Assembly (NCBI GenBank): GCA_026874595.1
Contig: CM049322.1
Location: 35,957,840-36,021,839 of the forward strand
Length of the DNA stretch: 64,000 nucleotides
From: Sipunculus nudus
Taxonomy: Eukaryota > Annelida > Sipuncula > Golfingiida > Sipunculidae
Reading direction: 5' to 3'
The notes below the pieces were generated by a model that saw only the letters and a list, made by a program, of their open reading frames with translations, did not search any database and was not told where the DNA came from. This document shows positions 1 to 9,192 of this stretch, in pieces; the stretch's first letter is position 1; each line of letters begins with the position of its first letter. The position numbers were made by a program, and so were the translations under genes.

Positions 1-617
1 CAGCCATGTCTATATATACTTTAAACGCACCTCTTCCATTTTGAAATTGTATTGTGGGGATGGCCGGGACTTTTTGTCTGAATTTCTACAGAAATTTAAA
101 AAAAAACACCTGTTTACATTTTACTTATGCATGCGCTTACAAAATATTACTTAGGCAAGCAGGCAGAAAAGTGGAGTCCGGGCCCGAGCCCTATGAAGAC
201 CCTGCACCAGCTCCCTCATCATTTACGAAAGAGGAGAGCATAGTTTGTTTCCAGTAGTTTTGGCCTCCAGGATATTACGAAGAGAAGTGAAGAAGTGATG
301 TCTATGAAGATTGCTGAGAATGCCATACCAAGCCAAGCCCAATGAGGTCCAAGACGCTTTCCCAGGTCAGCTCCAGAACGCCATGCACGGGGTCCAGGTA
401 GCGAAGTCGGACGAGAAAGCATAACACCAGCAGCCACGCCCACTCCGCGCCTATATGTAACTATTTTTCATGATGTATGTACAGTTGCGTCAATTTTTCC
501 TCCGTTGCGGGGGGGGGGGGGGGGGGGCGGGAGTGGGGACTTGCACACACACACATTCACATAAACACACACACAAACATATACCTTTTTAGGGTCTTTA
601 GGACAGATTTAAAATAT
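1..617. other. left flank, no gene recognised
   Basis: Noncoding flank of the retrotransposon nest. It holds a poly-G run near 510-528 and a CA-rich simple repeat near 543-575. The short open frames here have no recognisable domain. Confidence 0.5.
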
Positions 618-622
618 ATATA
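618..622. repeat. outer target-site duplication ATATA (left copy)
   Basis: The five bases before the first LTR are ATATA, and the same five bases follow the last LTR base at 15014-15018. A 5-bp duplication is usual for Ty3/gypsy integration and fixes the borders of element 1. Confidence 0.88.
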
Positions 623-1768
623 TGTCACCAGACAATAGGTGACAATATGTACGGTGTTTTGTATCATAGTTTAACGAAGTCTGTTCTCTATTGATATTGA
701 CGTGAAGCGTCATCCTAAAGCGTTGACAGATCTTGATTGTATATATATATTGTGTATTCTTGTATGGAATCCCATCGGCTATCAGCTGATTTATCCGTGT
801 CACGCATCGTGTGTAATTATTACATTTGGTATGTGGGTCGCCATGGTGACGCTAACAGTCAAACTAGGTCACATATATCCTTATATGGGACACTTGAGAA
901 ATAAGCCAATCAGAGAACCGGATTGCCGTACACAGTGAACAGGCGATTGTGACGTCAGACTTCAAGAAGAGACGCTGATCGTTGGTTGAGTTGGGTCTTG
1001 AAGCTTGAGGTGGCAGCACGCACGAACGGGAGTAGGAACATTGAAACGCCAGGAACGGCATAGAAGCAAGCTTCTACATGAGGCAAGGACCCAGCTCATG
1101 AGAACTCAGCCGTGCTGCCGACGGAGCTTCGTATTGGCGATAAAGTGAGAGAGCGCGCTCGTCACCTGCCGGCCTAGTTCAGCTTGACCTAAATACATAA
1201 CCGCCGTAAGCCGTGAAACCATTGCTACACGAGCAAGGTCAAGGACTCTAAGCTCTACGTAAACAAAGAGCGCTATTGCATTCATGTGAACGTAAACCTG
1301 CCCGGGTCGCTGACAAGCAAGATCAGTTGAAGATCGCTAAACTCAGAAAGACTAGATCTATATGGTACTAACCATACGCTAGATTCTACACAAAACAGTA
1401 ACCAGAGATCTCTGAAGGAACTGGACTTTATGGTTTTTATACAAACCATGGACTCAGTAAATATCCTGTAATTTTAATGTGAAGAACTGTCGTATTGACA
1501 CATCACGCACACACTCACATTGGTGTCTCTGTAAGTATTGTCTTGAATATATTTGTGAATTTAACCTGATGTCTCATAGTTTCTATTGATCTGGGTGCAT
1601 GATTGTCTGGTATTTTAATACACGTCCTTAAAAGAACCTGGAAATGTCACCTGTAATGACCGGGATCTAATTTCTTGATGAGTGAAATCAAGTGGCGAGC
1701 GTAAACCCATCGTATGGTTTTATAGGATATATCCGTTGTAAAGTTTTCACGTTAAGTTAGGGGTGACA
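623..1768 (+). repeat. 5' LTR of element 1 (1146 bp)
   Basis: Starts TGTCACC and ends GGTGACA, a 7-bp terminal inverted repeat. A second GGTGACA lies only 15 bases inside the left end, so that end is itself a small hairpin. The matching 3' LTR is 6248-7335 plus 14956-15013. Confidence 0.92.
879..957 (+). promoter_or_regulatory. LTR U3 promoter motifs: CArG box, CCAAT box, CRE
   Basis: A perfect CArG box CCTTATATGG lies at 879-888, CCAAT at 906-910 and the palindromic CRE TGACGTCA at 950-957. All three recur in the other LTRs, with the CRE at 6575-6582, 7660-7667 and 14137-14144. The bases between CCAAT and CRE differ between the two LTR subtypes, yet the motifs are kept. A role in polymerase II transcription is inferred. 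Confidence 0.5.
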
Positions 1769-2491
1769 TTGTATGGCGAGCGTGCCAGGATATAATTAGC
1801 CTTTAAAAAAAAACTGGCTAATTACAGTAAGTTTCAGAAGTTTTGAACTGAGAAAACAGTACTGAAACCAGACATTCATAAACTCAAACTAGAGTTGATC
1901 TGAATTAATAATTGGAAATGACACCAAACTGATGTTGTAGTGTATACTTGCACAATGAAATTACCCCACTGTTAGGAGTTAATATTTATTCAGTGAGAAT
2001 ATTACCTGAAGCACAACATTGTTTCAAGATCGGCATATACCTTGTAGATTTGGCTAGAACACATGCATGTTTTGTGAGTAATGCTAGTTCGGTGATACCT
2101 GGACATCATTATTGGGTTGATATAAACCCAGATAAGAGTGAAAATTTTTGATGTTGTTAGATACGCCCTGGTATAATTTTTTCTACACTAGTTTGTGATT
2201 GGTCACGTGATAGGGTCTCTTGACAGGTAAGTTTACCCCTCCCGATTGGCATGGTAATCATAGGTGCATGGTGTTTATTGATATCTTGATATCCATCCGT
2301 CCATCCGTCTGACCCTTCGTCCGACCTTCCGTCCGTCCGTCCGTATAAGTAGATTTTGATGCGTAGAGCTACCGTAGTGTTATTGTACGGATACCGCCGG
2401 TTCGTTAGGTTGGCTTTAACAGTACGTATTTACGGATTTTTAAGAGCGGATATTACTAGATACTGGAATCTTACTAGGTTAGAGCGTTACC
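1769..2491 (+). other. element 1 leader between LTR and gag
   Basis: Untranslated leader of 723 bp. It carries a pyrimidine-rich (CCGT)-like run at about 2293-2345 and a perfect splice-donor sequence ACAG/GTAAGT with GT at 2227-2228. Whether the donor is used is unknown. Confidence 0.55.
1774..1790 (+). other. candidate primer binding site, element 1
   Basis: TGGCGAGCGTGCCAGGA begins 5 bases after the LTR and starts with TGG, as expected for pairing with a tRNA 3' CCA end. I could not assign the tRNA. The same sequence lies at 8479-8495 in element 2. Confidence 0.5.
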
Positions 2492-5440
2492 ATGGAAACG
2501 TTAGAGTCTCTTGTTAGATGCGGACAGGCCTTGGGGCTTAAGGACCAGGCTTTACAAGATTATGTAGAGGCTAGACGGCGTGCGGATGAGGAACGTGAGG
2601 AAAGAGCTAGGCAACGTGAAATAGAGAAGGAACAGCGGGAATTAGAGCGTGAGCAGCGGGAATTAGAGCGCGAGCGAGAGGCTAGAGCCCACGAATTAGA
2701 GGTTCTAAGGTTAAAGTCTGACTCTGGGGTTAAAGAAGAGAGAAGTAGGGATGTATTCCCGAAAATCCAGCTTCCACCTTTTGATGAGGCTCACGATCAG
2801 CTAGATGCGTTTCTTGAGCGATTTGAACGATTAGCTGTATGTCAAGGCTACGATAGGGAGAATTGGGCGTTACACCTGAGTCCGTTACTGCGGGGTAAGG
2901 CGCTAGGGACTTACACACAGTTATCGGTGAGTGAGGCCATGGATTACGATAAGTTAAAGATAGCCTTGTTAAAGCGATACCAAATGACCGAAGAGGGTTA
3001 TCGACACAAGTTTCGGACTTGTAGGCCTGAGCGAGGCGAAACGCCGAGTCAGTTTGCGGTGAGACTGAGTGGATACCTAGACCATTGGATAGGGATGGCA
3101 GGGGTCGGAGGTGACTACGACGGGGTAGTTAACCTGTTGATGTGTGAGCAGTTCGTAAACTGCTGTAGTAGGGATCTCTCTATGTTTTTGAAAGAGAGAC
3201 GGTGTCGTGACTTTGATAGTATGGTAGACCTAGCCGAGAGTTATACGGAGGCTCACGGTGTACACAGCCTTACAGCAGGTCCTCGTTATGGCAATAATGT
3301 GCCGCGTCCAGCGCAACCGGTATCTCAGCCTAGAGAGAAGCGAGAGGTTGAGCGCAGTCCGGGCGGTCAGACATTTAAGCCATCAGGAGGCATCAGATGT
3401 TATTTATGTAATGAACTGGGACATAAGGCGCGGGAATGTAAGACTAGTGCCCGGTCGAGGCCTAGGTCTTCCCCTCAAGTAGGGCGTGCTGCTGGCGATC
3501 AGCAGAGGTATAGGACTAATTTTAGCCCCCCGTATAACCCAAAACAGAAACCGGAGACTATGTCAATGGCAGTAGTCGAGGCGGAAACGGAGACAGTCGG
3601 TGCGGTGAAACCGGAAGTAGAGAGTCCGAGTCAGTCGTTAGGATTTGCTGCCCAGACAGAAGGCGGAATCTCGTTACCTGTGTGTGAAGGGCTGGTGAAT
3701 GGTAAGTCAGTGAGGGTGCTGCGGGATTCGGGATGTTCCTCGGCAGGAATACGTGAGTCGTACGTGGAGCCGAATCAGTTCACCGGACACCAGGTCGAGT
3801 GTAGGTTGTTCGACGGGTCTGTAAGACAATTTCCTACGGCTAGGATTAATGTGGACTGTGCGTACTTTGTCAGTACTATCGAGGCAATGGTAGTCGGGGA
3901 TGCTGTATGTGATTTAGCGCTAGGTAACGTAGCGGGAGCGCGTGATCCGTATGATCCGGACCCGACGTGGAAGTCTGAGCGGTCCTCAGGCATAGTGTGT
4001 GACGGTGTAGAGTCACAAAAGGAGGTGTCGTCCGCGGTGGAGACACGGAGCGCTGCACGAGAAAAACAGATACCGACGCGTAGCTTGAATGTTGCAAGCC
4101 CAGTTGCCGATGTGAGTCCGGCCGAATTTTTGAAGGCGCAGGAGGAGGATGGGTCTTTAGCGCCGTATTGGAGGCTAGCTAGAGAGGCTAGAAATGATAG
4201 TCCATTTAGAATTGAGGACGGATATTTAGTTCGGGTTGTGAGTGATAAACGGGGAGATCAAGATGGATCTCGAGTGGTGGTACCTCAGACGTTACGGTAC
4301 GACGTAATGAGGATGGGCCACGAAGCGGTTATGGCGGGCCATCAGGGCATAGACAAAACGCACGACCGCGTGAGAACTCAGTTTTTCTGGAAAGGGATGT
4401 ATAATGACATTGCTGAGTTTTGCAAGTCCTGTCCCATTTGCCAGAAAACCATACCGAAAGGCAAGGTGCCTGGAGCTACGTTAGGCCAGATGCCATTAAT
4501 TGATGAGCCCTGGCGTAGAATTTCGATGGATCTGGTTGGGCCGATCCATCCAGCGTCTGAGAGAGGTCACAGGTATATTCTGACCGTTATGGATTATGCC
4601 ACTAGATATCCGGAGGCTGTTGCTTTAAAGAACATAGATACAGTCTCTGTGGCTGATGCGCTAGTTGATATTTATGCGCGGTTAGGAGTGCCGTCAGAGG
4701 TGCTTACTGACATGGGAACACAATTTACGTCAGACCTCATGCGAGAAGTTAGCCGTGTTTTGTCTGTAAGACAGCTCACCACTACTCCTTACCATCCTAT
4801 GTGCAACGGAATGGTGGAGAGATTCAATGGAACGTTAAAGTTAATGTTGAAACGGATGTGCGAGGAAAGACCGCGAGATTGGGATCGGTACCTCAGCACC
4901 GTGCTTTTTGCGTACCGAGAAGCGCCACATGAGAGCACAGGGTTCTCACCCTTTGAGTTGCTCTATGGTAGGATCGTTAGAGGACCGATGCGGATTCTAA
5001 GGGATCTGTGGACCAAGCGAGATACTAGCGTCGAGACTAAAACCACGTACCAATACGTCCTGGACCTACAAGACAAACTAAGCGACACATGCGCGTTAGC
5101 TAGAGAGGCGTTGAACAAATCAGCGAACAGACACAGACTGTTATATGATAGAGGTAAATTCACGCGCAGGTTTGAGGCCGGAGACGAAGTTTTGTTGTTA
5201 CTCCCGACGGAGCGGAACAAATTAATGGTACAGTGGAAAGGCCCCTATACTATTGTAAACAGGGTTGGGGACTTAGACTATCGGATTAAGATTGGCGATA
5301 AGGTTAAAACCTTCCACGTGAATATGCTGAAACGGTACCATGCTAGAAACGAGCCCCAGCATATTCTGGCAGCGGTAGCCAAGGGCGCGCCTGATTCTAT
5401 ACATGATCCTGACGGTGTAGACGGGGAAACAGAGCACTGA
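2492..5440 (+). CDS. Gag-protease-integrase polyprotein of element 1, RT deleted
   Basis: 982 codons. In order: a charged coiled-coil-like N-terminus (residues about 20-75), a capsid region with SCAN-like features (about 85-260), a CCHC zinc knuckle C-x2-C-x4-H-x4-C from C303, an aspartic protease with DSG at D412, an H2C2 integrase zinc finger (about 610-655), and a DDE integrase core with D680, D740 and E776 (D,D-35-E). The frame ends just after the integrase C-terminal region, where an 887-bp deletion joins it to the RNase H region out of frame. Compared with element 2 it has 14 extra residues in the N-terminal charged repeat and lacks a 6-residue repeat before the knuckle. Gag, protease and integrase look intact, so these products could still be made. 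Confidence 0.9.
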   Translation: METLESLVRCGQALGLKDQALQDYVEARRRADEEREERARQREIEKEQRELEREQRELEREREARAHELEVLRLKSDSGVKEERSRDVFPKIQLPPFDEAHDQLDAFLERFERLAVCQGYDRENWALHLSPLLRGKALGTYTQLSVSEAMDYDKLKIALLKRYQMTEEGYRHKFRTCRPERGETPSQFAVRLSGYLDHWIGMAGVGGDYDGVVNLLMCEQFVNCCSRDLSMFLKERRCRDFDSMVDLAESYTEAHGVHSLTAGPRYGNNVPRPAQPVSQPREKREVERSPGGQTFKPSGGIRCYLCNELGHKARECKTSARSRPRSSPQVGRAAGDQQRYRTNFSPPYNPKQKPETMSMAVVEAETETVGAVKPEVESPSQSLGFAAQTEGGISLPVCEGLVNGKSVRVLRDSGCSSAGIRESYVEPNQFTGHQVECRLFDGSVRQFPTARINVDCAYFVSTIEAMVVGDAVCDLALGNVAGARDPYDPDPTWKSERSSGIVCDGVESQKEVSSAVETRSAAREKQIPTRSLNVASPVADVSPAEFLKAQEEDGSLAPYWRLAREARNDSPFRIEDGYLVRVVSDKRGDQDGSRVVVPQTLRYDVMRMGHEAVMAGHQGIDKTHDRVRTQFFWKGMYNDIAEFCKSCPICQKTIPKGKVPGATLGQMPLIDEPWRRISMDLVGPIHPASERGHRYILTVMDYATRYPEAVALKNIDTVSVADALVDIYARLGVPSEVLTDMGTQFTSDLMREVSRVLSVRQLTTTPYHPMCNGMVERFNGTLKLMLKRMCEERPRDWDRYLSTVLFAYREAPHESTGFSPFELLYGRIVRGPMRILRDLWTKRDTSVETKTTYQYVLDLQDKLSDTCALAREALNKSANRHRLLYDRGKFTRRFEAGDEVLLLLPTERNKLMVQWKGPYTIVNRVGDLDYRIKIGDKVKTFHVNMLKRYHARNEPQHILAAVAKGAPDSIHDPDGVDGETEH

Positions 5441-6038
5441 TAGACCTAAGACAAAGAAGGCTTTGCGAGCATTCCTAGGTCTTACAGGGTACTATCGAAA
5501 ATTCGTGCCAAACTATGCGGAAATAGCGGTGCCCTTGACTGATCTAACGCGTAAAGGTCAACCTAACAAACTAGACTGGAAACCCGTACACGAGAACGCG
5601 TACTGTTCTCTAAAGGCTAAACTGTCAGACCCTCCCATACTGAAGCTACCTGATTTCAGTAAACGATTTTATTTGAAGTGTGATGCATCTGATGTGGGTA
5701 TTGGCTGTATCCTGATGCAAAGACACGAGGGGATCATGCACCCAGTAGCTTATGCCAGTCGTAAACTATTGCCCAGGGAGAGAAATTACTCCACCATCGA
5801 GAAAGAGTCATTAGCAACTGTATGGTCTGTACAGAAATTTGAGATGTACCTGGCTTGTAGACCGTTCACCATTCAGACCGACCACAAACCATTAAAGTGT
5901 ATTAGCAAATCAAAATGTGCTAATAAGAGAGTAATGAGATGGGCACTGGTTCTACAAGAGTTTAGATTTGATATTGAAGCAGTGTCAGGTAAACGAAACC
6001 ATGGACCTGATTTTCTTAGCAGACTGCCTGAGTGTTAG
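5436..6038 (+). pseudogene. RNase H remnant of element 1, out of frame with gag-pol
   Basis: Begins at the deletion junction and encodes the end of the RT connection region and the RNase H domain. The CDAS motif, the EKES motif, TDHKPL and the terminal GPDFLSRL are all visible. The frame is open from at least 5463 to the stop but is shifted relative to the upstream ORF, so it is not expected to be translated as part of the polyprotein. It is nearly identical to the matching part of element 2. Confidence 0.85.
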
Positions 6039-6232
6039 GATGTAATGAGCTTAATGTCTAGCCAGGTAAGTCTAAACATGTACAGGATTTTGCCCTGTGT
6101 CATAGACCGTGGGCATGTACTAATGACAACTTGTTACGTGACTTTTATGTATTGCTATATGTAAATATGTTTAGCTGGACCCTGTGAGATAGAACGATAC
6201 GATGTATCGAGAAAATACCGTGTATTTTCTTT

Positions 6233-6244
6233 AAAAGGAGGGGG
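6233..6244 (+). other. polypurine tract, element 1
   Basis: AAAAGGAGGGGG lies three bases before the 3' LTR. This is the expected primer site for plus-strand synthesis. Confidence 0.75.
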
Positions 6245-6247
6245 TGA

Positions 6248-7335
6248 TGTCACCAGACAATAGGTGACAATATGTACGGTGTTTTGTATCATAGTTTAAC
6301 GAAGTCTGTTCTCTATTGATATTGACGTGAAGCGTCATCCTAAAGCGTTGACAGATCTTGATTGTATATATATATTGTGTATTCTTGTATGGAATCCCAT
6401 CGGCTATCAGCTGATTTATCCGTGTCACGCATCGTGTGTAATTATTACATTTGGTATGTGGGTCGCCATGGTGACGCTAACAGTCAAACTAGGTCACATA
6501 TATCCTTATATGGGACACTTGAGAAATAAGCCAATCAGAGAACCGGATTGCCGTACACAGTGAACAGGCGATTGTGACGTCAGACTTCAAGAAGAGACGC
6601 TGATCGTTGGTTGAGTTGGGTCTTGAAGCTTGAGGTGGCAGCACGCACGAACGGGAGTAGGAACATTGAAACGCCAGGAACGGCATAGAAGCAAGCTTCT
6701 ACATGAGGCAAGGACCCAGCTCATGAGAACTCAGCCGTGCTGCCGACGGAGCTTCGTATTGGCGATAAAGTGAGAGAGCGCGCTCGTCACCTGCCGGCCT
6801 AGTTCAGCTTGACCTAAATACATAACCGCCGTAAGCCGTGAAACCATTGCTACACGAGCAAGGTCAAGGACTCTAAGCTCTACGTAAACAAAGAGCGCTA
6901 TTGCATTCATGTGAACGTAAACCTGCCCGGGTCGCTGACAAGCAAGATCAGTTGAAGATCGCTAAACTCAGAAAGACTAGATCTATATGGTACTAACCAT
7001 ACGCTAGATTCTACACAAAACAGTAACCAGAGATCTCTGAAGGAACTGGACTTTATGGTTTTTATACAAACCATGGACTCAGTAAATATCCTGTAATTTT
7101 AATGTGAAGAACTCTCGTATTGACACATCACGCACACACTCACATTGGTGTCTCTGTAAGTATTGTCTTGAATATATTTGTGAATTTAACCTGATGTCTC
7201 ATAGTTTCTATTGATCTGGGTGCATGATTGTCTGGTATTTTAATACACGTCCTTAAAAGAACCTGGAAATGTCACCTGTAATGACCGGGATCTAATTTCT
7301 TGATGAGTGAAATCAAGTGGCGAGCGTAAACCCAT
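6248..7335 (+). repeat. 3' LTR of element 1, first 1088 bp
   Basis: Matches 623-1710 with a single substitution seen, at the position after GAAGAACT. It is cut after CCCAT, where element 2 integrated. The last 58 bp are at 14956-15013. Confidence 0.92.
7331..7335. repeat. inner target-site duplication CCCAT (left copy)
   Basis: CCCAT ends the first part of the interrupted LTR and is repeated at 14951-14955 directly after element 2. It proves that element 2 inserted into element 1. Confidence 0.92.
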
Positions 7336-8473
7336 TGTCACCAGACAATAGGTGACAATAAGTACGGTGTTTTGTATCATAGTTTAACGAAGTCTGTTCT
7401 CTATTGATATTGACGTGAAGCGTCATCCTAAAGCGTTGACAGGTCTTTATTGTATATATATATATTGTGTATTCTTGTATGGAATCCCATCGGCTATCAG
7501 CTGATTTATCCGTCTCACGCATCGTGTGTAATTATTACATTGGTATGTGGGTCGCCATGGTGACGCTAACAGTCAAACTAGGTCACATATATCCTTATAT
7601 GGGACACTGGAGCCATAAGCCAATCAGAGAACCGGATCGCCGTATTGTGACGACGATTGTGACGTCAGAGTTCAGGGAGAGACGCTGGAAGCTGCCTTCA
7701 GTTGGGTCTTGAAGCTTGAGGCGGCAGCACGCACGCACGGGAGTAGGAACATTGAAACGCCAGGAACGGCATAGAAGCAAGCTTCTACATGAAGCAAGGA
7801 CCCAGCTCATAAGAACTCAGCCGTGCTGCCGAAAGAGCTTCGTATTGGCGATAAAGTGAAAGAGCGCTCGTCACTGCCGGCCTAGTTCAGCTTGACCTAG
7901 AAACATAACCGCCGTAAGCCGTGAACCCATTGCTACACGAGCAAGGTCAAGGACTCAAAGCTCAACGTAAACAAAGGGCGCTATTGCATGCATGTGAATG
8001 TAAACCTACCCGGGTCGCTGACAAGCAAGATCAGTTGAAGATCGCTAAACTCAGAAAGACTATATGCTGCTAACCATACGCTAGATTCTACACAAAACAG
8101 TAACCAGAGATCTCTGAAGGAACTGGACTTTATGGTTTATTATACAAACCATGGACTCAGTAAATATCCTATAATTTTAATGTGAAGAACTGTCGTATTG
8201 ACACATCATCGCACACACTCACATTTGTGTCTCTGTAAGTATTGTCTTGAATTATATTTGTGAATTTAACCTGATGTCTCATAGTTTCTATTGATCTGGG
8301 TGTATGATTGTCTGGTATTTTAATACACGTCCTTAAAAGAACCTGGAAATGTCACCTGTAATGACCGGGATCTAATTTCTTGATGAGTGAAATCAAGTGG
8401 CGAGCGTAAACCCATCCTATTGTTTTATAGGATATATCCGTTGTAAAGTTTTCACGTTAAGTTAGGGGTGACA
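7336..8473 (+). repeat. 5' LTR of element 2 (1138 bp)
   Basis: TGTCACC...GGTGACA ends. It belongs to a different LTR subtype from element 1, most divergent between the CCAAT box and about 7705. Confidence 0.92.
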
Positions 8474-9192
8474 TTGTATGGCGAGCGTGCCAGGATATAA
8501 TTAGCCTTAAAAAACTGGCTAATTACAGTAAGTTTCAGAAGTTTTGAACTGAGAAAACAGTACTGAAACCAGACATTCATATACTCAAACTAGAGTTGAT
8601 CTGAATTAATAATTGGAAATGACACCAAACTGATGTTGTAGTGTATACTTGCACAATGAAATTACCCCACTGTTAGGAGTTAATATTTATTCAGTGAGAA
8701 TATTACCTGAAGCACAACATTGTTTCAAGATCGGCATATACCTTGTAGATTTGGCTAGAACACATGCATGTTTTGTGAGTAATGCTAGTTCAGTGATACC
8801 TGAACATCATTACTGGTTTGATATAAACCCAGATTAGAGTGAACATTTTTGATGTTGTTAGATACGCCCTGGTATAATTTTTCCTACACTGGTTTGTGAT
8901 TGGTCACGTGGTAGGGTCTCTTTACAGGTAAGTTTACCCCTCCCGATTGGCATGGTAATCATAGGTGCATGGTGTTTATTGATATCTTGATATCCATCCG
9001 TCCATCCGCCTGACCCTTCGTCCGACCTTCCGTCAGTCCGTCCGTATAAGTAGATTTTGATGCGTAGAGCTACCGTGGTGTAATTGTACGGATACCGCCG
9101 GTTCGTTAGGTTGGCTTTAACAGTACGTATTTACGGATTTTTAAGAGCGGATATTACTAGATACTGGAATCTTACTAGGTTAGAGCGTTACC
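8474..9192 (+). other. element 2 leader with candidate primer binding site
   Basis: 719-bp leader. TGGCGAGCGTGCCAGGA lies at 8479-8495, 5 bases after the LTR, and a pyrimidine-rich run at about 8992-9045. It is close to the element 1 leader, with a 3-bp shorter A run near 8514. Confidence 0.6.
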
